Origin: Metellina segmentata
Lineage: Eukaryota; Arthropoda; Arachnida; Araneae; Tetragnathidae
Reading direction: 5' to 3'
Assembly (NCBI GenBank): GCA_947359465.1
Contig: OX375882.1
Coordinates: 48,489,509 to 48,553,508 of the forward strand
Length of the DNA: 64,000 nt
Shown: positions 1 through 12,280 of the stretch, in pieces
How positions within the stretch are numbered: position 1 is the stretch's first letter
Layout of the letters: every line of letters starts with the position of its first letter
The notes under the pieces: model-generated
Database searches by the model: none
What the model was told of the DNA's origin: nothing
What the model saw: the letters and a program-made list of their open reading frames with translations, nothing else
Position numbers and translations under genes: made by a program

Positions 1-640
1 CTACTTATGTTCACTCTCATCTGAAGCATTTATATGGAATTTATGTATTTTTCTTTATACGATATTTTTTTACATTATGTATTTTTATACATCTTACAAT
101 TTTTAACAAAATACTTATTTGGGATAAACTGATATAAGAACGGTAATGACTGCTTTTTAACACTCAATTACACAAAAACTACTTAGTTAAATGAAACCTT
201 TGCTAAAATTTAGCAGATATCTGTAAGTAAGTATTTATCAATTAACTTTACATTGTCTATGGTGGATCATAGAAGCTAAAGTGGGTTATGAGTAAAATTA
301 AGATAGAATTATGCTAAACTGCTTTACTCACTGAAAGATTGGTTGGGGTTTTAAGACAAAAGGGCCATATTTATTCAAGCTAAGCCAAACACAAGTCAAG
401 TAAGGGACATAAGTTAAATCTTTACAAATATAGATGAGAGAAATGACTCTGAGTAAATTAAATGAACTGAACCTTTTCCGCCTATAACTCACACGATGTC
501 ACAGCTTCACGTTGGATCCACTCGTTGAAAGAAGAAACCGAAAGTAAACAACAACACAGGCTTGAAACAAGCAGAGTTCATTTGATAAACCAAATAAAAA
601 AGTGCCACGAGCGCCAAGTAACAACAATTGTACTAACTAA
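1..640. other. No supportable feature
   Basis: AT-rich unique-looking DNA. No long open frame, tRNA-like box or inverted repeat was seen. Confidence 0.4.
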
Positions 641-988
641 ATATAATTTTTCGCTTTAGTTATCTAGCTGTTTTAGTGACTACGTTCCTGTGTAGTCCGT
701 CTTGTTGCACTTGAGGAACAAGATATTAAAGGAGTCTTATTTGTTCAATTAGGAAGCAGTTTGAACGCAAGCACAGCATACCTGAAGTTTACTTTTGTTA
801 CCTAGCTGTTTTAGTAACTTCATATGTACTCCGTCCATGGCTAGTTGGTACTTGTCTCATGTTGCACGAGTTCAATAAAGGAGCAGTTTAACGCAAACAC
901 AGCATACTTACATTTGGCTTTTGTTTATCTAGATGTTATAATAACTTCTTTCTTGTGTAGGCCATCTGGTACAGCTGCCGTTTACGTT
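641..988. repeat. ~140-bp degenerate tandem repeat, about three units
   Basis: The motif TTAYCTAGCTGTTTTAG recurs near 659, 801 and 928 (last copy TTATCTAGATGTTATAA). Each is followed by a related stretch with TGTGTAGTCCGTC-like sequence, then a GCAGTTTRAACGCAAACACAGCATAC-type block. Spacing is about 142 and 127 bp. Related sequence resumes at about 1340-1460, so the array was split by the TIR element that starts at 993. Non-coding; seen directly by eye. Confidence 0.65.
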
Positions 989-1325
989 TATAGCGGTGGC
1001 AACGGCCTTGGCGCTTTTTATGGCGCACTTCTGAGATTTTTTTCAAAAATCATTTTCTTTCAAAAAAAATTTTCTTTTTAAAACGGAAAGTAATGAGCTG
1101 TAGAAACACATTTTGTGAACGTTTTAAAAATAGTTTAATCAAATGACAGTTGAATGGATTTTGAAAGAACTTTCTAGAATATTCAAAATGAAAATTTAAA
1201 TTTTCCGCTTACCGAGGTTGCCATAAGAAATGCTATATCCGGAAAAAAGATGGGTTGCCTTAACCTACCCTAACTCGCTACTAGAAGTGCGCCAAATAAG
1301 CGCCAAGGCCGTTGCCACCTCTATA
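989..1325. mobile_element. MITE with ~45-bp terminal inverted repeats, TATA target site
   Basis: The left end starts GCGGTGGCAACGGCCTTGGC at 993. The right end finishes with its reverse complement (…GCCAAGGCCGTTGCCACCTC) at 1321. The arms stay paired through a GCGCACTTCT block, about 45 bp with a few mismatches. The element is 329 bp and flanked by TATA on both sides (989-992 and 1322-1325), so the duplication is TA or TATA, as for Tc1/mariner-type non-autonomous elements. The interior is AT-rich with no transposase. It sits inside the local ~140-bp tandem repeat. Superfamily is inferred from the target site only. Confidence 0.75.
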
Positions 1326-1459
1326 AATGCAGACTGCAGCTGTACTGTCCATCTCTGAATAGTTGGTAATTGAGTCTCAAGATGTTGAACGAGTTTATTT
1401 TCTTTTATTAGGCAGCAGTTTAAACCCAAACAGTGTGCCATAATCTACACAGTGACATT

Positions 1460-3540
1460 TGGCGTCCGTAGCTCCTGATTTTTGGTTTCGAATTTATTAT
1501 TCGTTTCTGAAAGCGATAGATTGTGTATGGCAACCCTTTTCCTTAGTGCGTTTACATTACATCTTGGTGCATTGGTACCGACATCATGATGTCTTCTATA
1601 AATATGAAACGCAATATACATTAAAAAAAAAGGATTTAAAAAACAGGAAGAATGGGTTGAGACATTGTACAAGTCAAAGTTTCCTTAAAACAATTCCAGT
1701 ACAGAAGAACAAGATGCGCTCCCTGGTTTAACACATTCACTGCCGGTCACGCAGAAATGGGGTTTTCCCAGAAGACGAATTACTTTTGATTACAAATATG
1801 ACTGAAAAGTGTGTCAATTCACCGTATTGTCACTCGGGCTTCAAAAACAAAAGTGGCAAATATTCTAGGAACCTAATATATTTACATAAGGTCATTCGGC
1901 TCTTGTTGAAAAGAAAAGGATTGATGGTCTCTGGTTCAAATTTAAGCATATTATATTTTTGGCCATTGAAAACTACTGTGACGTCATGGCCCGGAAAGTC
2001 CAAAAGGCTCAACTCGCTTTTTTCGTTTGATTCTCAGACGGTTTTCCGAGAAAATAACAGATCAGGTTGACATGGTTTATTCAAAATTGTACAGGAAACA
2101 GGATGGAGAAGATTTTTTTACTTATGCGGCTATTAGTTTAGGGTGCATTAAGTGTTAAAGTAAAAAAAGCGAAATCACTTGCGAAAGGAGTGTTGGCTTC
2201 CGAAGCAAACCAAATGGGATTGCGTAGTAATTACCGTGTGTGAGCCCCCTAGTGTTATAAAATGTCTTTCTGAATTGATTTTCATCAAAATCTTTCGGTT
2301 GCTATTCATAATTTTTGTTGCATATCATGTTGATTTTGTTTTTCATTACAAGTAACGCAACAAAGAATTTCAACCTGATATAAAAATACAAATCTGGGAA
2401 GCTAATTTAACTCCAGCAAATCTAAATCCTCCATACTCATAATACAAAATCTGTTGAACTTGAAACTTTAGTATTCAATTTGGAATTTATACTCAAATTT
2501 TGTGTAGTCATCATTTGAAAAAAAAATATGTGAAGGTGGTGCGAACTTTAATACGTAGACAACCCCCTAATCGAATTGTGTACTCATAAATTATAGACCG
2601 TAATTTCACACTGAAAAGTAGCTTCTAATTTTCTTTCCAATGAACGACACGCAAATACAGAGGGTAGTTTGATTTTTCCTCAGCTGTATATTTTTTTATC
2701 GCATACGAACTATTCACTTCTGCTTCCTTTTCGAATTTTTGTATTATGCGGCATAACACACAGTATAATTATTTTTAATTACAATTCTGAACTTTGCCCT
2801 TGGGTTTGGCTAAGGTTTAGTTTATCCCTTCACTGCCATTTTTGCTATGCGAGAGCTAATTGTACATAAATGCTCTGAGAAATAAATTCAAGGAAACATT
2901 ATCGAAAGAGTTGGAAATTTCTGTTTTTTACCTCTTTTGCTAATCATTACAAATGTTAATCTTATAATACAACGAACGTTAACACAATTATCGAAGTCGG
3001 TTATTTCAAAAATGTGGAATAGGATAGTATAATGCCATTAAAACTAATTACTTATGGAATTCAGTTAAACCAAAAAACGATAGTAACTCGATTTAGAGTC
3101 TTAGCATATATATACCTTCTGCCATCCAGTCGGTTTTAATTGACAATTGTAATTAAAATCTTACATTTACTAGTAACAATAGCTCATAGAATTAGCCATA
3201 AATTAAGTTCATTAAAGGTGGTTAGTTTCAATGAGGTAAAATCTTTACATAGGATAATGCATTTATTCACGAGTTGATGAGGTACTTTTAAATTTAAGTT
3301 TTTCCCTTAACGTATACCCTTTTCCCTTCTCATTTTTTATGAATTGACTAAATAGTTAATAACGTGTTGAATAAGGTAAGATGAAATTAAAAGATATGAG
3401 GATAAGACGGACAAGCTTTTAAACACGTAGGTTTTGTTTTTTAAGTTCGCTACATTTTCTTCATACATCAAAGAGATAGGGGAAGGGGAAAGAAGGGGCG
3501 AGGAGAGATCAATCATGAACGCTGACATTATAACCGAATT
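1460..3540. other. No supportable feature
   Basis: AT-rich sequence with only short chance frames (under 95 codons), often overlapping on both strands. No repeat family from elsewhere in the window was recognised. Confidence 0.4.
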
Positions 3541-3714
3541 TTAAGCAGACGTGTGATATCTAATCTTAACCACCACTACAATAATTAACTATAACATGAT
3601 AGTACACATTGTACGTATAAGATGATAGTGTACATAGCACCGCAAAGGATAACTTATAATATGATAGTACAACTGCAACTGATCTCAACCATGGAGTAAT
3701 TTAGGGTTGAATGA

Positions 3715-4385
3715 AGTTGCACGGTGTTTCATATTGTATTACATTGGTGATTGGTAGTCAGATGACAGTAGCCGCTGTAGGCATGCACTTTAATGTTTTG
3801 GGTTTCTACACTCTACAGCATTGGTGATTGATAATCAGATGACGGTCACTAGAATTTGCATGCACTTCGATGTTTTCGGTAAACTAAAGTTTAACGGTCT
3901 TTAAACACAGTGGCGATTAGTAGTCAGATGGTCTTTAAACACAGTGGCTATTAGTAGTCAGATGATGGTCGCTGACTTCAATGCTTTGGATAGACAAAAA
4001 TTTAAAGGTATTTCCACACTTTGGTGATTGTTAGTCAGATGACAGTAGCCGCTGTAGGCATGCACTTTAATGTTTTGGGTGTCCACACTTTACAGCATTA
4101 ATGATTGATAATCAGATGACGGTTACTAGAATTTGCATGCACTTCGAGGTTTTAGGTAAACTAAAGTTTAACGGCCTTTAAACACAGTGGCGATTAGTAG
4201 TCAGATGGTCTTTAAACCAGTGGCGATTAGTAGTTAGATGGTCTTTAAACGCAGTGGCGATTAGTAGTCAGATGATGGTCGCTAACTTCAATGCTTTCGA
4301 TAGACAAAGCTTTCATGGTCTTTCCACACTTTACCACTTTAGTGTTTGGTAGTCAGATGACGTTCTGATAGATTCCAGGTTTTGC
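3715..4385. repeat. Minisatellite with higher-order structure
   Basis: Short blocks containing GATTRRTAGTCAGATG recur every 35-60 bp. A larger unit is repeated once: CAGTAGCCGCTGTAGGCATG occurs near 3764 and again near 4042, a spacing of about 278 bp, and the blocks around it recur in the same order. Inside the unit the GTGGCGATTAGTAGTCAGATGG block with TCTTTAAACACA is itself amplified two to three times. No coding potential. Confidence 0.8.
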
Positions 4386-4390
4386 TAGCC

Positions 4391-6430
4391 ACAATTGTCA
4401 CCAATCAATGCATTGTGTGTAGCTTACAACATACAATTACGATACGTATTCGAGCGTGACGTCAGGGCTTGTTTTTCGAATACGTTTTCGACAAGTCACC
4501 ATTATGAAATCCAAAGAATGAATTCCGAAGGAATGCGTGATAGTTTAACGGTCAGCGTAAATAACAACTACAGACAATAACAAACTACATTTTAAGATAA
4601 CCCCGATGTGTATCATGTATTTGGGTTACAGGAATTAGAAACTGCATTTTTCTTCTGATTTCTTCACATTAAAAATCTCTTTCAGTGCATTCGAGAGACA
4701 TGCCAAGTTGTGAAAGAGGTTACCTATCCACTGTATTTAGCTTCACTGAAAAACCCTCCCATGCTGATTACTTGAGCTAACTTATTTTAAAAGTCAGATT
4801 CCAGTCAATTCAAGACAAATGACTTTTAAGCATCATGCTTTTCCTATTGAAAGCCTTCAAACAAGATGACACACAGAACTGTTTCCCCAATTCATTCAGA
4901 GAATGCAACCACCATTCCCGCCGCGTGATCGCGGGGAGCAGGTTTCATTGAATTGATTCACTTAGGATTGATGCTAATAATTAGGAGCGTCGAGGCAACT
5001 ATTGGATAACCTTAACGAGAAGAAATCATCGTCTTTAATCTTTTCCCTCGGATCATCGAAGAACACATTATCCTGATAATAGACTGTGGAAGTCATTAGA
5101 CGTACTCCTTCCCTCATTACAGGGCCTGCAGGGGGCTGCATTTTCCCACACCGGTAAGTCAATAGGTGGGGACTCAATACACATTAAGGGTGCCGAGATT
5201 CGGGTTCCTCTTCGTCGCCTCTTATAGGTCTGACTATCTGAATACTGAAATTACATCAGTCTGTTTTGGTTAAAATATTGCTGTCAAATTTTGTGGGGTA
5301 GGAAAATTGGCAATGAGTTCTCTGTGGCGTATCCAGAAAATAATTTCAGAGATCCAATCTTTGCGTTTTCTATCCCAATCAAAAGACCGTTATTATGGAT
5401 GGACATTACGGGTAACGATTTTGTGACTGCTTCCAGATGTACTGTATGCCTACCATTGCTGCCCGAACGAAGTCTGGATGATGGCGGTTGTTATAGAAAC
5501 AGGGCTCGATCATTTTGAGTAGGGTGTTGACTCTCGAGATGGACTTAATTTTATTTTGTTTTTGCGATTGTCGGTGACACAAAGTTGTAGTTTTGTGGTA
5601 TCCATCCTCTCGGCTACAAGTCAATTTCTTATCAAATACATTTCGAATTTGTCATCGAGTGTTGTAATGTGACAAACTCAAGCTTCCCCTGTGGAAAATA
5701 GTGTAAGGTCCGCTTACATCGAAACAAGCAGGGGATGACTTTGTATCCGGAGCAGTTCTCGTGGTTGACAGGAAGTATATATGGGTGTTTTATCTGTGTG
5801 ATAACGAAACTTCAAGTTGCGCTGAGTGCATGTGAAATATTCTGGAGAGGATTCAACGAAGGCCTTTAAACACGAGCTTCATCCCTCCAGGCGAATTGAC
5901 TAGACAAAATTTTTTCGTCTTTCATCATCCCGTTTCCATGGTTTCAGGGTATTTAGCACTGCACTAGTAACCTACCTACGAGTTATACGCGGTGCGGATT
6001 CAATTTCTGTAACTTCCTCAGGTTCTCCTTCATAGTAAAACTTTCCTTGAGTGTGCAAGTCCATTGCGTGACGTTGTCTGGCTTGTGTTTTTCGCTGCTT
6101 GGCCAGCTATCACCCTTACGCAACAAAAGTTAAATAATTCCATCACATTTAGTCACCTGTCATATAGATGGATTCTTCGCTTCTGTTAGCAACTGAATAC
6201 TAAAGGAGTATTTCGTTTGCAAGTGTGTTTTAATATTTTGTGGATGGATTACAGACTGTCGAGGGCAACCAAGCTCCCTCTATGAATGCTACCCTGGGTG
6301 TTTCTTAAATGTCGAAAACCCAATCAAGTCTTGTTGTAGAGCCTTTAGAGAGTATAGTTCTCCACTGGGAACTATTATGAATACTGTACAAATATCTGTT
6401 GGCATAGAGTTTCATACGTCACTACGATAC
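4391..6430. other. No gene identified; one possible 31-bp exon at 5123-5153
   Basis: No recognisable protein. At 5123 a pyrimidine-rich tract ends in CATTACAG, and 31 bp later CACACCG is followed by GTAAGT, a good acceptor-donor pair. Two frames are open across it, but 31 bp is too short to judge. Otherwise only short frames on both strands. Confidence 0.25.
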
Positions 6431-6482
6431 AATAATGGACCGGACAGCAAGATGTGATGGTATAAGGGAAAGAATACATGCT

Positions 6483-6960
6483 TTAATAGGGGGATGGTCC
6501 CCCATGTGCTGCAATGACAGTAGCAACCCTTCTGGGCATACTTTCAACGAGGTTTTGATACACAGCTATGGGTATTTGTGCCCTTTCCTGCTGCAAGAAT
6601 GTCGCCAGCTCAGCTGTAGATTTCGGACGTGGTTCCCTGGTCCGTAAGCGTCGCTCTAACTCGCCCCCTACAAATGTTCTATGGGGTTCAGGTTGGGACT
6701 CTGAGCAGACCAGGGAAGACGTTTTGCATCTATATCTTAATACCACTGCTGAATAGAGGCTTCAACATGACAAGGAGCATTGTCGTCCTGGAAGTAACAT
6801 TCGTCCATTCCATAAAATTGCCAGAGCGTAGGAAGAACCTGATTGCCCAAAATGTTCATGTAAGCGTCGGTGTTCAATTGACCAGGAACAACATACAAAG
6901 GTCCCAGGCCACGAAAAACACCCCCCAAACAAGTAGTCGGATTTTATGCAAATCTGCTGA
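6483..6960 (-). pseudogene. Tc1-type transposase, C-terminal fragment, broken
   Basis: Transposases of this family cut and paste DNA in the nucleus through an RNase H-like DDE catalytic core. Reading the minus strand from about 6960 gives GLGPLYVVPGQ, then FQDDNAPCH, which holds the second catalytic Asp. After a stop in the same frame comes WSAQSPNLNPIEHL with the catalytic Glu. Thirty-four residues lie between Asp and Glu, so this is a DD34E (Tc1) core. A stop replaces the Trp usually found after NPIEHL, and the C-terminal helix region (GELERRLRTREPRP onward to about 6483) continues in another frame. The N-terminal DNA-binding half and the first Asp are missing, and no terminal repeats were found. 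A dead, 5'-truncated relic. Confidence 0.85.
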
Positions 6961-6989
6961 CGTCTGGTCCGTTATTGTAGGGTAGGGGA

Positions 6990-7625
6990 TATCAGCAATA
7001 GAAAGTGAGAACCAAACGAAAGAGCCTTGCTGATCTCCTTCTCAAACACCCTACATACAAAATAATCGGATCGATATTGATTCTTTTTATAGAAATTAGG
7101 AATGTAGTCATATGTAATTTTGCTAAAAACAGCTGCAACGTAAATAACGCTCTAAAAATTGTTATGAAAGTCAGAAAAAATCGTAATCAGATTTTCAAAA
7201 CGCATCTTTATTTTTATTGCTCTCTCGCTTTGAAAAATAAATTATCAACATTGCCACGAAAACAAAACGAAGTTTGTTTGCCAATCGTTTGCATCTAGTC
7301 AAGAAGGTCTCTTACAGACTAAATTTGCACAAGGCTATGAAAGACACTTGAAACAAATAGTTCTCATACGATAAAGTTAAATGGGTTATGCAATCGTATT
7401 GGTGAATTATGGTGAATTCAAATGTATTAGTGAATATGTGCCACCATTACATTTGAAATTCCACCTAATGCCATGTTCTTATTCGGAGCTGTGAGTTTCA
7501 AAATTGTCCTTTTAAGACTAGTAGAGAAACAAACTTACACTAGAAAGATTCCTGGTGCGTTTATCGAGTCGTTCACATTGCAGCCTTCTGGTATACTTCG
7601 AATACCTATGCATTAAATCTTTGAG
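6990..7625. other. No supportable feature
   Basis: AT-rich; one 97-codon frame (7005-7298) looks like chance, being lysine- and asparagine-rich with no motif. Confidence 0.35.
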
Positions 7626-7627
7626 TC

Positions 7628-7705
7628 CATACTCAGTTGCTTAGCCAAATATGACCCTTGCGCCATAAAACCCCATGACAGCCAACCATCCATATTCAGT
7701 TTGCT
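7628..7705 (+). mobile_element. SINE family S3, 3' fragment
   Basis: The block TTAGCCAAATATGACCCTTG followed by GCGCCATAAAACCCC matches the 3' part of the S3 copy at 34100-34315 (CTTGGCCAAATATGACCCTTG…CACCATAAAACCC) and of the fragment at 62130-62250. The tRNA-like head is not present here. Confidence 0.5.
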
Positions 7706-8489
7706 CATACACCATGCGACGATGTTCTGGTTGCAATTAATACATTTCGGGGACATTACGGTTATTTAGACATCCTCCAACTTGAATGAAATGCGATGCC
7801 GATATCCAATTTAATAAAACAACATATTCCTAAAATTCAATTTTTAATAGGATTGAAATGGCAGTACATTTTTAAACGTTTATTGTACTGCCTTTGAAAC
7901 TTATTTAAACGTTTATTTATGTCTTCCAAACTTATTAAAATACATCAGAACTATATTTTATATCGCAAGTCTGTTTGTCTCGCATTTTCTTGATCAAAAC
8001 TACACCAGTTAAATTTCCTTGGGATTGTGTGTTGAACCACCTGTTCCTGAAGTTCCAAACACTTCCTAAAACGACATCTGTGCAAATAGTATTCATTTGT
8101 TGAAGCTCGCTAAGCTGAAATAAATTATTTCTATGCTTGTAGAACATTGCCGTTTACAATGGTTCTAGTATGATGGTGGGTCGCGAATAAAACATCTAGC
8201 AGGTGATATAGGTGACGATTGTGGATGATGGATGATGTTCCATATTGTAATGTCAACTTTTCTTTTATGAATATGTGTTCGCTGTTATTTTACGCGCCAG
8301 CTTTTTCTTGGCATACTTTGCATTGAATTTATAAATGATAATGGATAAAGAAAATAGGTTTCGGAAATTACGCTACTTACCAATATTTGAAGCTGTAAAT
8401 GTGAGATTTTCATTCTTCACAAACCAGGGTAACAGCAGATGAAGATTTTACTCCCTGTTATACAAATGCTCTCACGTGAGAGATATCGG
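7706..8489. other. No supportable feature
   Basis: AT-rich unique-looking sequence. No motif or repeat recognised. Confidence 0.35.
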
Positions 8490-8632
8490 AATTACCATAC
8501 ACAAGCAAGTAAAGTTTCGCTGACGCAATAGAGAAGAATACATCCTGAATACGTTACAGGAATGGAACCCTGCGTTACCAACAACTCGCAGTTTGCTAGC
8601 GTAGTGTAAAACCCACTGGGCCACGTCGATCC
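8490..8632 (-). mobile_element. SINE family S3, tRNA-like head and body
   Basis: On the minus strand a tRNA-like head GTGGCCCAGTGGGTTTTACA then CTACGCTAG leads to GGGTTCCATTCCTG, a degraded B box (consensus GGTTCRANTCC). The downstream GAATACATCCTG and CAAGCAAGTAAAG blocks match the copy at 32500-32652, and more weakly 51118-51265. Family assignment rests on alignment by eye within this window. Confidence 0.6.
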
Positions 8633-8765
8633 CCGTATTTGGACGATATTTGAAGAAAATTCGTAACATTTTGTGAGATGGTGGAGTTGGAGTTCGTTAA
8701 AACAAGCATGGACCATAATTGTGGTTATTATATTCTTTTCATAGCTTCTAGTTTTAATTCGGTTT

Positions 8766-9116
8766 TTACTTGTTAAAATGAACAATTACAAACAATGATA
8801 AATCTTGTTTCGACAGCCGTTTAAGTATACCTGACCGTTCGCCCTCAAATATACCAGACCAGATGAATTTTTGCATTCTTCTAACCAATACATCCCACAG
8901 GTAGTTTGATAATAAAGGGAGAAGTGTTACTGCTTCTGTGGGCCAAAAAGACCTGGAGCACCAGAGGTAGAAGTCTGACTTTTCTCCACAACTTCGCCTG
9001 CTAGCCTTAGCTGGGCATATTGGAATGACCTTCACGGATAGGGTGTCCCTACCAGGAGCCAGGCTCCCGACGTACTTCACCCATTCCGCCCATTGATATA
9101 GACCAACCCTCGCCAC
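8766..9116 (-). other. Unclassified 116-codon open frame
   Basis: An open frame on the minus strand beginning MARVGLYQWAEWVKYVGS, in GC-richer DNA than its surroundings. It has no domain I can name. The GC shift and the nearby plus-strand text up to about 9240 suggest a fragment of an unrecognised repeat, perhaps an LTR or LINE piece, but this is a guess. It may equally be chance. Confidence 0.2.
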
Positions 9117-9119
9117 GAT

Positions 9120-10200
9120 GAGGCGGCTAGCAGGACTTGAGGGGGCAAAACCTAAATGGACAAGGTTTTTTCGGAACCTCTACTTTTCTTGGACTTTTGG
9201 GGGTTTATGTACTCGTGGACTTGGTCTAATTTAAAGAGACCATGTCGGGGATTAGTAACAACAATCGGCAAAAGGATGAGATTAAGAGTTATTTCGCTCT
9301 AAGCCAGGACAAGACAAATCTCGGGCGCCAGGTCGTCATGGCGATTAAAAAATTTGGTCTGGTGCCTAAATTTTTCTCTTTTTGTAAAAAATGTTTATTC
9401 TTCATGGAAAAAAATTTCATTTTTTAGGCTATAAAAGGTAAAAATGGAGCAAAGTGTCTAATGTAGATAATAAAACTGTTTTTATTGCCTCAGTTCATAA
9501 TAAATACCATAGTATTTACTGAGCGTGTGTGTGTTATGAGTTCTGCGATATACTCCGCGTTCGAAAAAATATTAGTATGATATGTGTTGCAAAGGTTCTG
9601 GCTTTTAAAAAATTAGGCTGGCTGCTAATTTTTTTATATTTGTCATACCCTGCTCTAAGCAAGTTCCAAATGCAGCAAGAAACGTGAGAAAATGACCACC
9701 ACCAGTTGATAAAGAAGAAATCCCTGAAGAAACGATCGCTGTGTAAAAAACAGCCTTTCGGGTATGACCTGAATAGAATTGCACTAACGACAGCTTCTCA
9801 ACCATCCTCGGGTTGAATGAATGGATTACGAGTCTTAAAGCCACCAAACAGATTAGAGAATGCGTCCACCAGACTACAATCTACAGGCGAATCAACTTAT
9901 AAAAATGTCCTCGGAGATAAATAAGTAAAAGAATTAATGAACCCGACTTAGCCCGGAATTACCTAGTTAATTGTTTTTCTTCTTTTTTTTTTTTTAAACT
10001 CTGCCTCATTCTTTCGAAAAGAAACCAACTCTTTTCCATCGAGCGAGAGGGTTTGAGAAGGAATTCCCATTATCAATAAACCAGTTTGTACTGAAAGACA
10101 ATTAATCTGAGCGGTAATGTATTTGCTTACAAACACATTGTTTTCCCGTTTAAGGATAGGATCCAGAGGAGCCCCCGAGTAAAACAATCACACGAATCTT
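9120..10200. other. No supportable feature
   Basis: Short frames only on both strands. A poly-T tract lies near 9977-9996. No repeat family recognised. Confidence 0.3.
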
Positions 10201-10510
10201 ACCCGATAAAGGAGTTCAACTTCTGCTAGAACAACTGCAGTTAAATGTTTGGAGTATTCTAATTTCCATCTGTCTTGTGCTGCTGCCACCGTGTGCTCTC
10301 CGATTCTCCGGCGTTCCCACACCCCGTAACAGCCAATCAAGGGCCGACTTTTCCGTTCGAGAAATAGGACTTTGATTATTGCGGTCCTTTAGTAGCTGAT
10401 GATCTCGTTTCAAGATGCGGGGGGGGGTCGTACGTTCCGTTGCGAGGGAAAGTTTCGGACTCTCGCTAATTTCGTACAAAGTTTGTTCTCCGATAGTTGG
10501 GGATTACGGT
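10200..10510. other. GC-richer unique island
   Basis: Composition rises clearly above the flanks, with mixed, non-repetitive sequence such as GATTCTCCGGCGTTCCCACA and a G9 run near 10419. No splice-bounded frame. Candidate conserved non-coding DNA or a UTR; this rests on composition only. Confidence 0.25.
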
Positions 10511-10769
10511 TTTCTGAAAATTGAGTACTCTGGAGTAATTAGGTAAAGGTAAAGAAGAATTCTCGCAGTCGCAATAGGTAATTGCTGACTTTTTGAATGA
10601 AATCGCCTACCATTGGGCATCAAATTGCAGACGTTCTATTAGATTTTCTTGGTATTGGTAGTTTCCACATCAAAGTTTGGATACTAGTCGATCAAAAAAT
10701 AATTAATTTTTCTCAATTTTTTCAAGTATTAAAAAGTATAAAGGTGGATACATAGTTGATTAAATTCGC

Positions 10770-10885
10770 ATTGGAGCAACACAGCTCGCAGTTAGCTACG
10801 GTCAATCCTGAAGGAAAAATTCGAGGACGCCATCTCATAATTTTGAACCATGTTTAGATGACGAGGTCAATACTGAGCTGGATGT
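10770..10885 (-). mobile_element. SINE S1, old diverged fragment
   Basis: Minus-oriented tail and body blocks are recognisable: GGAGCAACACA, AAATTCGAGGACGCCATCTC, ATAATTTTGAACCATG, GATGACGAGGTC and GAGCTGG. They lie in the same order as in intact S1 copies but with many changes. No head. Confidence 0.55.
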
Positions 10886-11100
10886 GGGGGATCGAAGTTT
10901 TATATGGGGGTATGTATCGAAATGATGATCTTAATCTTTCATTAACGAACGATACTAAAACTTGAGCCATGGAAATCAAACAGTTTTTCAATTACAGTTA
11001 CAATCATACAAGAATTTTTTATAATAAAATTAAGAAGGAATTCTACAAATTCCAAATGAAAAGATTAAATACATTCGGAGAATTTCTCTCTTTTGACGAT

Positions 11101-11305
11101 CTTGTAGAATCAGTTGGGTTGGCGTGGAAGTTTGGAGAGTGGGGTGCCAGCTCAGGTGTTGCTTCGTCATCTGACCGTGGTTCAAAATTACGAGGTGTTG
11201 TCCTCGAATCTTTCCCTTAAGGGACTGATTCCGGACCGTCGTCAATAGCCCGTTGTGTTGCTCTAGTACGACGTTAACTAAAATTACCATTACCTTGTAG
11301 AATCA
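11101..11305 (+). mobile_element. SINE S1-A, 5'-truncated, 12-bp target duplication
   Basis: The body starts inside the element (GTTGGGTTGGCGTGGAAGTT) and runs to the tail CGACGTTAACTAAAATTACC plus ATTACC. CTTGTAGAATCA flanks it on both sides (11101-11112 and 11294-11305; the first C on the right may belong to the tail). A perfect duplication around a truncated copy shows it inserted already shortened, as in target-primed reverse transcription by a LINE. About 181 bp of element. Confidence 0.85.
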
Positions 11306-11337
11306 ACTTTTTTGAGTTGTCTCCCATCTAATAATTG

Positions 11338-11575
11338 GTAATTTTTATTTAACGTCGTACTAGAGCAACACAACGGGCTATTGACGACGGCCCGGGATCA
11401 ATCCCTTAATGGAAAGATCTGATGACAACACCTCGTAATTTTGAACCACGGTCTGATGACGAAGCAACACCTGAGCTGACACACCACTCAATAGTTGAGG
11501 GTGTGAACCGATGCAGTGATATCAATTCACGATAGACCGGCGTCTAAAATCTGAGCTCTCCTATCTGAAGCCGTT
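11338..11575 (-). mobile_element. SINE S1-C: S1 tail joined to a different 5' half
   Basis: From the left it shows the S1 tail and body (TTAACGTCGTACTAGAGCAA … CCTGAGCTGACAC). It then switches to a sequence found only here and at 14941-15175: CACTCAATAGTTGAGGGTGTG, CAGTGATATCAATTCACGAT, AGACCGGCGTCTAAAA. Both copies end at the same CGTCTAAAA point, suggesting a true 5' end rather than random truncation. Read in sense, GGTTCACACTC could be a weak B box; I see no clear A box. Confidence 0.65.
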
Positions 11576-11579
11576 GAGT

Positions 11580-12280
11580 TTTCTATGTGAGAGCACTGTT
11601 TGAATGAGAATAAAGGATAGGTACATACTGCGAAATTTGTGAACTGTATAAACAACTACGTAGCCAATTTTCGTAACATTATCCAATAGGACTAAAAACC
11701 TCTGATTAAAGCCGACAGCTCAACTGCAGCGTATTCACACCTACCTGTACCTCATCCCAGTGGAACGAACAAATAAAAAAAGAGGCACACAGAAGGTATA
11801 GCTGCATCATAAGTGGTTCCCTCTTAATAAGACCCCACCACCACCATTATTTCCCAACCCTTCCGCACAAAAGAGTTTTACTGCTCCTCCTCCTACGGAA
11901 GAATTGGCCTGCTCTTGTTATCCGTGTTTTATGGGCGGCTTGCTTTTGTGGCCGGTATTACACAACACGATAAGGGTCTGCTACGGGGCCCTCTTTTGTG
12001 TCCCGAAAGTCATGGGGGCACCTTCTTCGTCTGCCATGAGGGTTCTGCTTTTTCTGCCCTCCGTCATTTACTACTGGAGTTTCTGACCCTCTTGCCTTTT
12101 TAACGATCCTCCGGTCTCTGGGAGGCAATTGAGGTGGTGGCCATGATGGACAGAAGAATAAATCGCTTTGGTGCCGCCACTGTTTTTCGTGGTTCGCGGG
12201 ATCGGTGATTATTCCGCTGGATTTCGTTAATGGAGGTTGATTACCATAAATTTTCGTATCTCCGGGTTCGTTGAGCCGGG
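11580..12280. other. No supportable gene
   Basis: Mixed sequence, GC-richer near 11900-12130. Open frames there (60-62 codons) overlap in two phases and show no motif. Confidence 0.3.

Noticed and set aside
3715..4385. CRISPR-like regular repeats
   Set aside because: Spacing and repeat length vary, spacers are themselves repeated and the setting is eukaryotic. Minisatellite.
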